DNA of 64,000 nt. Origin: Streptomyces sp. F001. GTDB lineage: Bacteria > Actinomycetota > Actinomycetes > Streptomycetales > Streptomycetaceae. The DNA is taken from positions 62,001-126,000 of the forward strand of contig NZ_QZWF01000004.1 in assembly GCF_004187715.1 (NCBI RefSeq), in the 5' to 3' direction. Shown here one piece after another: positions 1 through 9,366 of the stretch (position 1 is its first letter; every line of letters begins with the position of its first letter). Under the pieces are notes generated by a model. That model searched no databases. It saw only the letters and a program-made list of their open reading frames with translations, and was not told the origin of the DNA. A program made the position numbers and the translations under genes.

Positions 1-2
1 GC

Positions 3-1070
3 GACGGCGCGGTGCCACCGGGCAAGGCGCCGGACTGGGCCGAGCAGTGGACAGCGGGGAGAAGGAAGCGTGCTGCGGAGAAACGAACGGCGAGCGCGGG
101 CGGTTCCCCGTCCGGCTCCGCTGATCCGGAGGCGGCGCGGCGCCGGGCGGAGCGCCGGGCCGAGCGGATCACAGCGGGGACGACCGAGCTGGAGCAGCGT
201 CTGACGGACCTGCTGCGCGGAGGGCTGGCCGCGGCGGAGCAGGCGGGGTACGGGCTGTGGGAGGAGACGGCGGCCCGCATGGTCGACGCCCAGGCTCCCG
301 GACTGGCCGGCCGCGTAAGAGAGTTGGGTGCGATCCCGGCGTCGGGTCCGGGCTGGCCGGTGCGGCTGCTGGAGGAGTGCGCGCTGCTCCATCTCCTCGA
401 CCAGGGCTGGCTGCGTCGCGACGGGCTGCCCGAGGGACTGGCGGCGACGGTCCGTTCCCGCATCGGTCTGCCCGCCTCGGCGGACGGCCCGCCGGTGCGC
501 GACCGCTGGCTGGTCCTGGCCCAGTACGACAGGGCGGACGCCCGTCTGACGACCCGCCGGATCTGGCTGTACGGCGCCGAATCCGACCGCACCGCTCTCC
601 TTCTCTCCTACGGCGCCGCCGGCCGGGCCCCCGAGCTCGCACTGCCGGTGGGGCTGACCCTGGAGGCGGAGGTGTCCGCCTACCCGGGCGGGAGCCGGCA
701 GCGCGCCGCCCTGGGGGAACGGTTCGCGACGCCCACGTCCACCTCGATACGTCCACCAGGAGTGACGACGACGCAGGCGGTAGCCCGCTACGGCGACGCC
801 CTCCGCGCCGACCCGTGGCTCGACTCGGTCCCGGTGACGCTGGACCGGGTCATACCGACCCCGGACGGCGACTCATGGCAACTGGCGGACGCCGACGAGA
901 ACGCGGCACTGCCGCTCACGCCCACCGCCCGCTCCCGCCCCGGTCTCTGGCGGCTTGTAGCCCTGTCCGGCGGTGCTCCTGTCAAGGTCTTCGGCGAGTG
1001 CGGTCACCAGGGCTTCACCCCACTGACGGCCTGGCCGGCGGGCGCGGGCGAGGCGGTCCAGCTGTGCTGA
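3..1070 (+). CDS. SWIM zinc-finger family protein, C-terminal part (5' end outside window)
   Basis: The reading frame is open to the left edge, so the gene begins before the window and the GTG at 12 is probably internal. The visible part is about 350 residues: a basic Arg/Ala-rich linker, then a long helical and beta region resembling the portion after the zinc-binding SWIM motif in Streptomyces proteins of this family. The SWIM cysteines themselves are not in view. It precedes a DUF5691 gene by 119 bp in the same orientation, and these two families commonly sit together in Streptomyces. The substrate is unknown; nucleic-acid or protein binding is only a family expectation. The assignment is moderately sure because the diagnostic motif is missing. 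Confidence 0.6.
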   Translation, partial: DGAVPPGKAPDWAEQWTAGRRKRAAEKRTASAGGSPSGSADPEAARRRAERRAERITAGTTELEQRLTDLLRGGLAAAEQAGYGLWEETAARMVDAQAPGLAGRVRELGAIPASGPGWPVRLLEECALLHLLDQGWLRRDGLPEGLAATVRSRIGLPASADGPPVRDRWLVLAQYDRADARLTTRRIWLYGAESDRTALLLSYGAAGRAPELALPVGLTLEAEVSAYPGGSRQRAALGERFATPTSTSIRPPGVTTTQAVARYGDALRADPWLDSVPVTLDRVIPTPDGDSWQLADADENAALPLTPTARSRPGLWRLVALSGGAPVKVFGECGHQGFTPLTAWPAGAGEAVQLC

Positions 1071-1189
1071 GCCGCGGCCTCTCGGCGCCTCCGACCCGGC
1101 TCCAGGGGAAACGGCCCCCAGTGACGCCGCCCGCTCCGAACTGACCCACTCCGAACCACCGCACGGCATCCGCCCTTGAAAGGACCCTT

Positions 1190-2839
1190 GTGAACAGGAC
1201 TTCCGCTCCTGTGGATTCGCCCACGTCGGGCGTCTGGGAGGAGCTCGTCACCACCGCACTGCTCGGCACGGACCGGCGTACGCCACCCGGCGCCGCGCCC
1301 GGCCGGGAGGCGCCCGTGGCGCTGCTGAACGCCGCGGCCATGGAGACCGTACGTCGCCGAGCCGGACTGCGCCCGGCGCGGCCGGCCCAGCGCCCGGCAG
1401 CAGCCCCCGAGGACCCGCGCCCTCCGCTGCCCGCACCGGCGGCCCACAGGCTCGCGATGCTGCTGGCCGACCGTCCCGGCACCGCGGGCGGCGGACGCAG
1501 AGGCACCGCACCGGACCTCATGGAGCTGCTGCCCCAGTGGCTCGCAACAGCGAACGCCCGCGGTTTCATGGCACCCCCGGAGGCCCTGCCCGCCCTGCTG
1601 GACGCGGCCCGGGGCCGTACGGATCTGCGGCCGGCGGCGCTGACCTTCGCCGGCCCACGTGCCCTGTGGCTCGCCCGGCTCAACCCGGACTGGCGATTCG
1701 CGCTGCGCGCGACACCGGGCGGAGGCACGTCGCTGCCGCACCTCGACGACACGGACAAGGTGCAACAGCTGTGGCAGGAGGGCCTGTTCGCCGAACGCGT
1801 GGCTCTCCTGGCAGCCATACGCGCCCATGAACCCGGCACCGCACGTGAGCTGCTCGCGACAACCTGGGCGACGGAGCGGGCCGAGGACCGGCTGATGTTT
1901 CTCGACTCACTGCGTACGAATCTCGGCGACGAGGACGAGGCGTTCCTGGAACAGTCCCTGTCCGACCGCAGCCGCAACGTCCGGGCGACGGCGGCGGAGT
2001 TGCTGTCGGCGCTGCCCGGCTCGGCGCTGGCCGCACGCATGGCGGTGCGGGCCGGTGCCTGCGTGGCCGTCGACCACACGCGGGACACCCCGACGATCAC
2101 CGTCGAGGCGCCGCACGAGTGCGACGCGGGCATGGAGCGGGACGGGGTCGTCGCCAAGGCGCCGGCAGGACGGGGTGAACGGTCCTGGTGGTTCGGCCAG
2201 TTGGTCGAGGCGACCCCCCTCGAAACGTGGCCGGGCCGGCTCGGCGGCCGGACGCCCGAGGAGATCGTCGCTCTGCCGGTCACGGACGACTGGCAGGGCG
2301 AACTCCACGCCGCCTGGTGCCGGGCGGCGGTAAGACAGCGGAACGCCGACTGGTCGCGGGCCCTCCTGGGGGCGCCCCGGGCACCCGAGGCCGGCGGCCC
2401 GGGGGCGGTGTCCCTGGCCGAGCGGGCCAAGCTGCTGAGCACGCTGGGCACCGACGAACGCGCCGAGTGGGTGGCCGGCTTCATCGCGACGCACGGTCTG
2501 TCCGAGGCGTTTCAACTGCTGGGCGTGTGCGACGTGCCATGGGCGCCGCAACTCGGGCGCGCGGTCGTCGACGCGCTCAACATCGCGCGGGACGCCGGGA
2601 GTTATCCATGGAGTTTCAGCGGAGTGATGGGCCTGGCCGAACGCTGTCTGTCCCCCTCCGAGGCCAACCGCCTCGACGGGCTGCTGGCGGTACCGGACGA
2701 ACCCGAGAACGCGTCACCAGGAGCCGGCGGCTACTGGGCCGAGGCCTTCCAGCGCCTGGTCACCACGCTACGTTTGCGTGCCGCCATGGCCGAGGAACTG
2801 GGAGCGGAACAGGAGGAGGGGCTGCGGGGCCTTGCCTGA
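1190..2839 (+). CDS. DUF5691 family protein
   Basis: A 549-residue soluble protein starting at GTG 1190, with AAAGGA about 7 bases upstream. It is rich in Ala/Leu/Arg helices (for example residues 215-290), suggesting a helical-repeat fold. No catalytic motif, signal peptide or membrane segment is visible. DUF5691 proteins in actinobacteria are encoded beside SWIM zinc-finger, MoxR-type ATPase and VWA-domain genes, and the upstream SWIM gene fits that. The function is unknown; a role in a MoxR/VWA chaperone-like system is inference from context only. Confidence 0.7.
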   Translation: MNRTSAPVDSPTSGVWEELVTTALLGTDRRTPPGAAPGREAPVALLNAAAMETVRRRAGLRPARPAQRPAAAPEDPRPPLPAPAAHRLAMLLADRPGTAGGGRRGTAPDLMELLPQWLATANARGFMAPPEALPALLDAARGRTDLRPAALTFAGPRALWLARLNPDWRFALRATPGGGTSLPHLDDTDKVQQLWQEGLFAERVALLAAIRAHEPGTARELLATTWATERAEDRLMFLDSLRTNLGDEDEAFLEQSLSDRSRNVRATAAELLSALPGSALAARMAVRAGACVAVDHTRDTPTITVEAPHECDAGMERDGVVAKAPAGRGERSWWFGQLVEATPLETWPGRLGGRTPEEIVALPVTDDWQGELHAAWCRAAVRQRNADWSRALLGAPRAPEAGGPGAVSLAERAKLLSTLGTDERAEWVAGFIATHGLSEAFQLLGVCDVPWAPQLGRAVVDALNIARDAGSYPWSFSGVMGLAERCLSPSEANRLDGLLAVPDEPENASPGAGGYWAEAFQRLVTTLRLRAAMAEELGAEQEEGLRGLA

Positions 2840-3208
2840 GCGGCGGACCGGCCGCCATCCGGATCCGCACCCGCAAACAGGCCGGCACCCAGACACGCCC
2901 CCAAACGGACCGCTGTCCGGCCACGAGCCACTCCCACGGCTCATCACCCGCACACCGTCACTCCAACGGCCCACCGCCGAAACCGAGCCACACCAACAGA
3001 CCACGCCCGGACACACCACACCAACGACCCACCGTCCAGGCCCGGCCCACGCCAACGACCCACCGTCCGGACCCGGCCCACACCAACAGACCACGCCCGA
3101 ACACACCACACCAACGGCCCACCGTCCAGGCCCGGCCCACACCAACAGACCACCGCCCAAACCCGAGCCACACAACCAACGCGAACGCCACCCACGTCCG
3201 CCCCGGGC
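2840..3208. repeat. Intergenic region with a 90-bp tandem repeat
   Basis: No credible gene lies in these 369 bases, which separate DUF5691 from the convergent B12-binding gene. The plus strand is strongly C-rich and G-poor. A unit starting CACACCAACAGACCACGCCC at 2989 recurs at 3079, a 90-bp period, and a shorter related copy begins at 3138. Internal words such as CACCGTCCAGGCCCGGCCCA also repeat. Short Thr/Pro/His-rich open frames cross the block on several frames, as expected from a repeat without stops, and none has a ribosome binding site. It may serve as a termination spacer, which is inference. Confidence 0.6.
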
Positions 3209-3625
3209 CTACGCCCCCGTCGTCTGCCGTACGTTCGCCCGTACCCAGTCCACGATCGACGCGGTCGTGGCCCCCGGCGTGAAGATCTCCGCGACGCCCT
3301 TCTCCTTCAGCACAGGGATGTCCCCCTCGGGGATGATCCCGCCGCCGAACACCAGGATGTCCTCCGCTTCGCGCTCCTTGAGCAGGTCGATCACGGCTGA
3401 GAAGAGCGTGTTGTGCGCCCCGGAGAGGATGGACAGCCCGATCGCGTCCGCGTCCTCCTGGATCGCGGTGTCGACGATCTGCTCGGGCGTCTGGTGGAGG
3501 CCCGTGTAGATGACCTCCATACCGGCATCCCGCAGCGCCCGCGCGATCACCTTCGCCCCCCGATCGTGGCCGTCGAGTCCCGGCTTGGCCACCACCACGC
3601 GGATCGGACCGGCTGCCACACCCAT
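3209..3625 (-). CDS. icmB: Cobalamin-binding small subunit of an acyl-CoA mutase (IcmB-like)
   Basis: A 138-residue single-domain B12-binding protein. The cobalamin signature DGHDRG (DxHxxG, the His being the lower axial ligand) lies near residues 17-22, followed by the SxL (LSILSG) and GGG (FGGGI) segments of the fold. A stand-alone B12 subunit of this size matches IcmB of isobutyryl-CoA mutase, which pairs with a separately encoded large subunit (IcmA) to interconvert isobutyryl-CoA and n-butyryl-CoA. It could instead serve a related mutase. ATG 3625 was chosen because GGAGG lies 5 bases upstream; in-frame TTG 3637 and GTG 3628 sit on or too near that site. It is monocistronic, with a direct repeat upstream. 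Confidence 0.8.
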   Translation of the reverse strand: MGVAAGPIRVVVAKPGLDGHDRGAKVIARALRDAGMEVIYTGLHQTPEQIVDTAIQEDADAIGLSILSGAHNTLFSAVIDLLKEREAEDILVFGGGIIPEGDIPVLKEKGVAEIFTPGATTASIVDWVRANVRQTTGA

Positions 3626-4184
3626 CACTGCCTCCAAGAAGCGATTACATCCACCCGTACCGACAAGTACCGGCCACTATCGACAAGTACCGCACAGAAC
3701 GGCGCCCACCAGAACAAGGCCACCCACCCCGCAACCACCGGGGAAGTGAACGAACGTTATCTCCAGCATCCCGCAACCGGCAGTTTCGCGAGGCAGACCG
3801 AGGGGGAAATCACACAGTGGGACATATTCGCCGCGCAGTGTTCCAAGTCTCCGCGGCCACCCCCGCGCACCCACGCGGACCAGGGGGCGTGGAGGGGAAC
3901 ACGCGCAAAGAGAGCCGCAACGAGGTCGCCGTACCTCCACGCCGCAGGCCGCGCGGCGTGGGGTGCGGCGCATCGACCGGAAACGAAGGGCACGACAAGC
4001 AGACAGGGCACGTAGGGCAGGCCCCCCACCCCATCCCCAACGGCGCCGTATACGCCGTACCGGGGCCGGCCCCACTCACCCACCGGAACAACCCCACTCG
4101 CGCCCCGTCACCACCTCCGTCGCGGCTCGCACGGGCGCACACGGGGGACAGAGCCGTCCTCCGCGTGCCGACAGGAGGTCGGCC
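3626..4184. other. Divergent intergenic region upstream of icmB-like gene and lipase
   Basis: 559 bases without a supported gene. CGACAAGTACCG occurs at 3661-3672 and again at 3681-3692, two 12-bp direct repeats 20 bp apart and just upstream of the icmB-like start, a plausible operator or activator site. The right half leads to the lipase, whose ribosome binding site AGGAGG is at 4173-4178. Open frames on both strands here lack ribosome binding sites and family resemblance. Confidence 0.5.
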
Positions 4185-5072
4185 ATGAAGGTCACGCAGG
4201 TCACCAGGGCACTGCTGCCCTTTCAACCGCTCTGCCACCGCCTGCTCCCGAACAGCCTGGCGGGGCTCTCACTGGCCATCCTGAAGGCGGCCGCCCTCGA
4301 GGTCGCGATCCTCGCGGGCCACCTCCTCCTCTACCCCTCCGGCATCATTCAGGAGCGCCGGACGCCGCCCGCCCTGGTCCCCTCCCAGGACGGCGCGGCG
4401 CGCCTGCCGACGCGGGCCAAACCCCCGGTGGTCCTCCTGCACGGTTTCATCGACAACCGCTCCGTCTTCGTTCTGCTGCGCCGTTCCCTCGCCCAGCACG
4501 GCAGGCAGCACATCGAGTCACTGAACTACTCCCCCCTGACCTGCGACATCCGTACGGCGGCCAAGCTGCTCGGCCGGCACATAGAGGAGATCTGCGAGCG
4601 CACGGGCAGCACGCAGGTCGACATCGTCGGACACAGCCTCGGCGGACTGATAGCGCGCTACTACGTCCAGCTGCTCGGCGGCGACACCCGCGTCCGGATC
4701 CTGGTCACGCTCGGCACCCCGCACTCCGGCACCCGAGTGGCCCCCTTGGCGAACGCGCACCCCATAGTGCGCCAGATGCGCCCCGGCTCAGCCGTCATCG
4801 AGGAGCTGGCCGGCCCGACACCCGGTTGCCGTACGCACTTCGTCAGCTTCTGGAGCGACCTCGACCACCTGATGGATCCGCTGGAGTCCGCCTGCGTCGA
4901 CCACCCCGACCTGCTGGCGCAGAACGTGCGGGTGAGCGGGATCGGCCATCTGGCCCTGCCCGTGCACCCGGCCGTGGCGGCCGGAATACGGCAGGCCCTG
5001 GACGGCGCCTACGACACCACCCCGCAGGGAAGCGGGCCTGCAGCGCACTCCGACGACCTCACCGTGGCCTGA
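4185..5072 (+). CDS. Alpha/beta-hydrolase lipase/esterase, membrane-anchored or secreted
   Basis: A 295-residue lipase-like hydrolase. The oxyanion-hole motif HGF lies near residue 86, the nucleophile elbow GHSLGG near residue 150 (serine nucleophile), an Asp-containing SDLDHLMDP segment near 225 and a candidate catalytic His in GIGHLALP near 253. The N-terminus (residues 24-50) is hydrophobic and could be a signal anchor. ATG 4185 follows AGGAGG by 6 bases; a longer in-frame start at 3963 would only add a low-complexity leader. The substrate is probably an acyl ester; it is not predictable further. It lies upstream of the M23 peptidase gene with a 203-bp gap. Confidence 0.8.
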   Translation: MKVTQVTRALLPFQPLCHRLLPNSLAGLSLAILKAAALEVAILAGHLLLYPSGIIQERRTPPALVPSQDGAARLPTRAKPPVVLLHGFIDNRSVFVLLRRSLAQHGRQHIESLNYSPLTCDIRTAAKLLGRHIEEICERTGSTQVDIVGHSLGGLIARYYVQLLGGDTRVRILVTLGTPHSGTRVAPLANAHPIVRQMRPGSAVIEELAGPTPGCRTHFVSFWSDLDHLMDPLESACVDHPDLLAQNVRVSGIGHLALPVHPAVAAGIRQALDGAYDTTPQGSGPAAHSDDLTVA

Positions 5073-5275
5073 CAACACGACCGTGGCCGGCCAGTACGAC
5101 CTCGAACAATCTTCGAACACAAACCCAAACCCGTGCCCGCAGTCCCCCGAAACACGGCCGATTGCCCGTTTCCTGCGCGCGCGAAACCTGCCGAAGATTG
5201 TCGCGCCCGCGTACCGCCGGGTACAGTCGCCGCACTGCTCTGCCAGCCCCTGTTGTCGAGGCGAAAGAGAAGTTG

Positions 5276-6832
5276 GTGAACGACCGTCACCCGTCGGGGA
5301 CCATGACCACCCCGGCTCCGGCTTCCGAAGCCGCCTCGGCGTCTTACGCGCCGTACGGCACGCAGGAAGCCCAGTACGGCGACCTCACCACGTACGGCGC
5401 CTACACCGCCAACGGATTTGACACCGGCAGCCACGCCACCGCGGCCACCACCACGACGTTCGAGACCGACCCCCTCTTCGGCGATCTCACGGGCAGTGGT
5501 CACGACACCGGCGCGTACGACGCCACGCAGTGGTCCACCGGCAGCCACCAGACCCTCCACTACGACCCGTACGCGGCCCAGCATCATGCCGCCTACGACA
5601 CCGGCGCCTACGACACAACCGCCTGGACCACCGGCCATCAGCAGCTCCCTCTCATCCCGCAGCAGGCGGGAGCGCCCGACGCCAGCGGCCAGTGGGACGC
5701 GAGTGCATGGGTCCAGCCGGAGCAGCAGCCCGGCAGCCCCGCCGACCAGACCCACCAGTGGGAATGGGGCACGCAGACCTTCGACTCCGGCGCGTACGAC
5801 GCCACGCAGTGGAACTCCGACGGCACCACGGCCGACGCCTACGAGCAGCACGCCGAACCCTTTCCGCAGCAGGCCGAGTCCTACGAGCACCACGCCGAGA
5901 ACTTCGGCTCGCACGCCGAACCCTTCGACCAGCAGGCGACCGCCACCTTCGAGCACGTCGACTACGACGAACCGAACGCGGGTGACGGCGAGTCGGGCGT
6001 GACCGGCGAGATGCCCACCACGACCCCGTCCCTCCTCGACGACCAGGAGGAGGTCACCCCGGCCCCGGTCTCGCGGGCGGCCTCCCGCAGCGGGGCCCGC
6101 TCCCGTCGCCGTACGCCCGCGAAGCGATCCGCACTGCTGACCGTCGCCGTGCCCTCGGCGTGTGTCATGGGCGTGGCGGGCATCGCCGCCGCCTCCGTCG
6201 GCAACCTCGGCGGCGACGACCAGGAGGCGTCGACGACCGCGGCGGACGCCCCGGCGGTGAAGCCGTCGGCCGCCAACAACCAGTTGGACACCCAGCTCGA
6301 GAGCCTCACGGCGGAGGCCGACGACTTCGCCGACCGGGCCAGCCGTACCCAGGAGCGCATCGACCTCAAGGCGCAGCAGGCGGCCGAGAAGAAGAGGGCG
6401 GCGGCGGAGGCAGCCCGCAAGGAGCGGCTGCGTCCCAAGTACGCCCTGCCGGTCGCACAGCACGGGCTCAGCGCCTACTACGGCCAGGCCGGCATCAACT
6501 GGATGTCCGTGCACACCGGCATCGACTTCCCGGTCTCGTACGGTTCGACCGTGATGGCCGCGACCGACGGCACCGTCCGTACGGAGTACAACAGCGCGTA
6601 CGGCAACATGATGATCGTGACGGCGATGGACGGCACGGAGACCTGGTACTGCCACCTCTCCAGCTACCAGGTCGCCTCCGGTACGACCGTCAAGGCCGGC
6701 GACCCGATCGCGCTCTCCGGCAACTCCGGCAACTCGACCGGACCGCACCTGCACTTCGAGGTGCGGCCGGGCGGCGGTTCGGCGGTCGACCCGCTGGCCT
6801 GGCTGCGCAGCCACGGCCTCGAGCCGGCGTAA
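5276..6832 (+). CDS. M23 family metallopeptidase with long repetitive N-terminal region
   Basis: A 518-residue protein of three parts. Residues about 10-280 are low complexity, rich in Tyr, Thr, Gln and acidic residues, with a recurring GAYDxTxW motif. A transmembrane segment lies at about 286-308 after an Arg/Lys cluster. A short coiled coil (about 330-385) precedes a C-terminal M23 LytM-type domain with HTGIDF and HLHFEV zinc-binding motifs. Family members cleave peptidoglycan cross-bridges or stems. The predicted topology puts the repeats in the cytoplasm and the peptidase outside, so the repeat domain may be a regulatory handle (inference). GTG 5276 follows GAAAGAGAAG; ATG 5303 is an alternative. 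It converges on pcrA across a terminator. Confidence 0.85.
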   Translation: MNDRHPSGTMTTPAPASEAASASYAPYGTQEAQYGDLTTYGAYTANGFDTGSHATAATTTTFETDPLFGDLTGSGHDTGAYDATQWSTGSHQTLHYDPYAAQHHAAYDTGAYDTTAWTTGHQQLPLIPQQAGAPDASGQWDASAWVQPEQQPGSPADQTHQWEWGTQTFDSGAYDATQWNSDGTTADAYEQHAEPFPQQAESYEHHAENFGSHAEPFDQQATATFEHVDYDEPNAGDGESGVTGEMPTTTPSLLDDQEEVTPAPVSRAASRSGARSRRRTPAKRSALLTVAVPSACVMGVAGIAAASVGNLGGDDQEASTTAADAPAVKPSAANNQLDTQLESLTAEADDFADRASRTQERIDLKAQQAAEKKRAAAEAARKERLRPKYALPVAQHGLSAYYGQAGINWMSVHTGIDFPVSYGSTVMAATDGTVRTEYNSAYGNMMIVTAMDGTETWYCHLSSYQVASGTTVKAGDPIALSGNSGNSTGPHLHFEVRPGGGSAVDPLAWLRSHGLEPA

Positions 6833-6849
6833 GCACCGAAGCTTCCCCT

Positions 6850-6876
6850 GAGCCCCCGCCGATTGAGCGGGGGCTC
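6850..6876. terminator. Bidirectional terminator between M23 gene and pcrA
   Basis: A perfect 10-bp stem, GAGCCCCCGC paired with GCGGGGGCTC, with a 7-base loop. It lies between the convergent M23 peptidase and helicase genes. Confidence 0.8.
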
Positions 6877-6897
6877 ACTTCGTACCGCCCGGAACAG

Positions 6898-9366
6898 CTA
6901 CAGCTTCTCCACCGGTGCGTACCGCAGAAGCAGTCGCTTCGGCTTGGTGTCCCCGAAGTCGATCGTCGCCTCCGCGTTCGCGCCGGTGCCCTTCACCGCG
7001 ACGACGGTCCCGAGCCCGAACTGGTCGTGCGTCACCCGGTCCCCCACCGCGAGGGAGACCACGGGCTTCTCTGCGGTCCGGCGCGTGGCGAACCCGGACG
7101 CGCCCGACGCCGACGAGCGGGACGACGACAGCGACGCCGCCACGCCCGAGACCGGGCCCGCCGGAGCCAGGGAACCACCCGTGCGCTTCCAGTCCACATG
7201 CGCCGCCGGGATCTCCTCCAGGAAGCGGGAGGGGGGGTTGTACGAGGGCTGCCCCCAGGCGCTCCGCATTGCCGAGCGCGTCAGATACAGCCGCTCACGC
7301 GCGCGCGTGATGCCGACGTACGCCAGGCGGCGCTCCTCCTCCAGTTCCTTGGTCTGGCCGAGGGCACGCATGTGCGGGAAGACGCCGTCCTCCAGGCCGG
7401 TCAGGAAGACGACCGGGAATTCGAGGCCCTTGGCGGTGTGCAGGGTCATCAACGTGATGACGCCGTCGCCCTCCTCCTCGTCCGGGATCTGGTCGGAGTC
7501 GGCGACCAGCGCGACCTGCTCCAGGAAGTCGGCCAGCGTGCCCTGCTCGCCCTCGCTGCGCTCCTGCTCGAACTCCAGGGCCACGGCGGCGAGTTCCTGG
7601 AGGTTCTCGATCCGGGTCTCGTCCTGCGGGTCGGTGGAGGCCTGCAACTCGGCGAGGTAGCCGGTGCGCTCGAGCACTGCCTCCAGGATCGTCGCGGGGC
7701 CGGCGCCGGACTCGACGATCGTCCGGAGGTCCTCCATGAGCGTGTTGAACCGCTTGACGGCGTTCGTGGAGCGCGCGGCCATGCCGTACGCCTCGTCGAC
7801 GCGCTTCAGTGCCTGCGGAAAGCTGATCTTCTCCCGCTGGGAGAGGGCGTCGATCATCGCCTCCGCGCGGTCGCCGATGCCCCGCTTGGGGACGTTGAGA
7901 ATACGGCGCAGCGGGACCGAGTCCTCCGGGTTGGCCAGCACGCGCAGGTAGGCCAGTACGTCCCGGACCTCCTTGCGCTCGTAGAAGCGCACGCCGCCGA
8001 CGACCTTGTAGGGCAGGCCGACGCGGATGAAGATCTCTTCGAAGACACGGGACTGGGCGTTCGTCCGGTAGAAGACGGCGACGTCCCCGGCCTTCGCCTC
8101 GCCCGCGTCTGTGAGGCGGTCTATCTCGTCGGCGACGAACTGGGCCTCGTCGTGCTCCGTGTCGGCGACATAGCCGGTGATGCGCGCGCCCGCGCCCGCG
8201 TTGGTCCAGAGGTTCTTCGGGCGGCGGGACTCGTTGCGCTCGATGACGGCGTTGGCGGCGGAGAGGATCGTCTGGGTGGAGCGGTAGTTCTGCTCCAGCA
8301 GGATCGTCGTCGCGTCCGGGTAGTCCTCCTCGAACTGGAGGATGTTGCGGATGGTCGCCCCGCGGAAGGCGTAGATCGACTGGTCGGCGTCACCCACCAC
8401 GCACAACTCGGCGGGCGGCAGGCCGCCCTCGCTGGGTGGTACGTGCTCGCCGTGCCCGCCGGTGCCGACGAGTTCGCGTACGAGGGCGTACTGGGCGTGG
8501 TTGGTGTCCTGGTACTCGTCGACGAGTACATGACGGAAGCGGCGGCGGTAGTGCTCGGCAACATCCGGGAAGGCGCGGAGCAGATTGACCGTCGTCATGA
8601 TCAGGTCGTCGAAGTCGAGGGCGTTCGCCTCGCGCAGTCGCGACTGGTACAGGGCGTAGGCCTGGGCGAGGGTCTTCTCGAAGCCGTCGGTGGCCTGGGC
8701 GGCGAAGTCCTCCTCGTCGATCAGCTCGTTCTTGAGGTTGCTGATCTTGGCGCTGAAGGACTTGGGCGGGTAGCGCTTGGGATCGAGGTCCAGGTCGCGG
8801 CAGACCAGGGCCATGAGTCGTTTGCTGTCGGCGGCGTCATAGATCGAGAACGACGACGTGAAGCCGAACTTCTTGCTCTCCCGGCGCAGGATGCGCACGC
8901 ACGCGCTGTGGAAGGTCATGACCCACATCGCGTTCGCACGCGGACCGACGAGCTGCTCGACGCGCTCCTTCATCTCGCCGGCTGCCTTGTTGGTGAAGGT
9001 GATCGCGAGGATCTGGCCCGGGTGCACGCCCCGCTCGGCGAGGAGGTGGGCGATGCGGTGGGTGAGCACGCGGGTCTTGCCGGAGCCGGCGCCGGCCACG
9101 ATGAGCAGGGGGGAGCCGGAGTGGACGACGGCGGCGCGCTGGTTGTCGTTCAGCCCCTCCAGGAGCGCTGCCGCGTCCATGGCCGGACGCGCGGCGCCGT
9201 CGCGGTAGTACATGTCCCGGTCCGGGGGCACGTCGAACTTCCCGCCGAACAGATCGTCCGGGATCGGCTCCGGAACGTGATCGTCCTCGGGCGGCGGCGG
9301 GTGCTCCTCGTGGGCCCGCTGGGCCTGGAGGTCCGCCAGGAAGCTGTCGTCAAAGAGGCTGCTCAT
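6898..9366 (-). CDS. pcrA: ATP-dependent DNA helicase PcrA/UvrD
   Basis: An 822-residue superfamily 1A helicase that unwinds DNA 3'-5' in repair and replication restart. Visible motifs in order: LNDNQRAAV (Q motif), GAGSGKTRVL (Walker A), TFTNKAAGEMKERV (Ia), VDEYQDTNHAQY (II), GDADQSIYAFRGA (III), LEQNYRS (IV), TLHTAKGLEF (V) and AYVGITRARERLYL (VI). The C-terminus carries the Tudor-like tail typical of PcrA (GDRVTHDQFGLGTVVAV). The N-terminal 85 residues are acidic, as in actinobacterial homologues. ATG 9366 is the natural start. The gene is divergent from the riboswitch-controlled NlpC/P60 gene. Confidence 0.95.
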   Translation of the reverse strand: MSSLFDDSFLADLQAQRAHEEHPPPPEDDHVPEPIPDDLFGGKFDVPPDRDMYYRDGAARPAMDAAALLEGLNDNQRAAVVHSGSPLLIVAGAGSGKTRVLTHRIAHLLAERGVHPGQILAITFTNKAAGEMKERVEQLVGPRANAMWVMTFHSACVRILRRESKKFGFTSSFSIYDAADSKRLMALVCRDLDLDPKRYPPKSFSAKISNLKNELIDEEDFAAQATDGFEKTLAQAYALYQSRLREANALDFDDLIMTTVNLLRAFPDVAEHYRRRFRHVLVDEYQDTNHAQYALVRELVGTGGHGEHVPPSEGGLPPAELCVVGDADQSIYAFRGATIRNILQFEEDYPDATTILLEQNYRSTQTILSAANAVIERNESRRPKNLWTNAGAGARITGYVADTEHDEAQFVADEIDRLTDAGEAKAGDVAVFYRTNAQSRVFEEIFIRVGLPYKVVGGVRFYERKEVRDVLAYLRVLANPEDSVPLRRILNVPKRGIGDRAEAMIDALSQREKISFPQALKRVDEAYGMAARSTNAVKRFNTLMEDLRTIVESGAGPATILEAVLERTGYLAELQASTDPQDETRIENLQELAAVALEFEQERSEGEQGTLADFLEQVALVADSDQIPDEEEGDGVITLMTLHTAKGLEFPVVFLTGLEDGVFPHMRALGQTKELEEERRLAYVGITRARERLYLTRSAMRSAWGQPSYNPPSRFLEEIPAAHVDWKRTGGSLAPAGPVSGVAASLSSSRSSASGASGFATRRTAEKPVVSLAVGDRVTHDQFGLGTVVAVKGTGANAEATIDFGDTKPKRLLLRYAPVEKL

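Noticed and set aside
3963..4184. Upstream extension of the lipase frame
   Set aside because: The added residues are low-complexity and basic; ATG 4185 has an ideal AGGAGG site.
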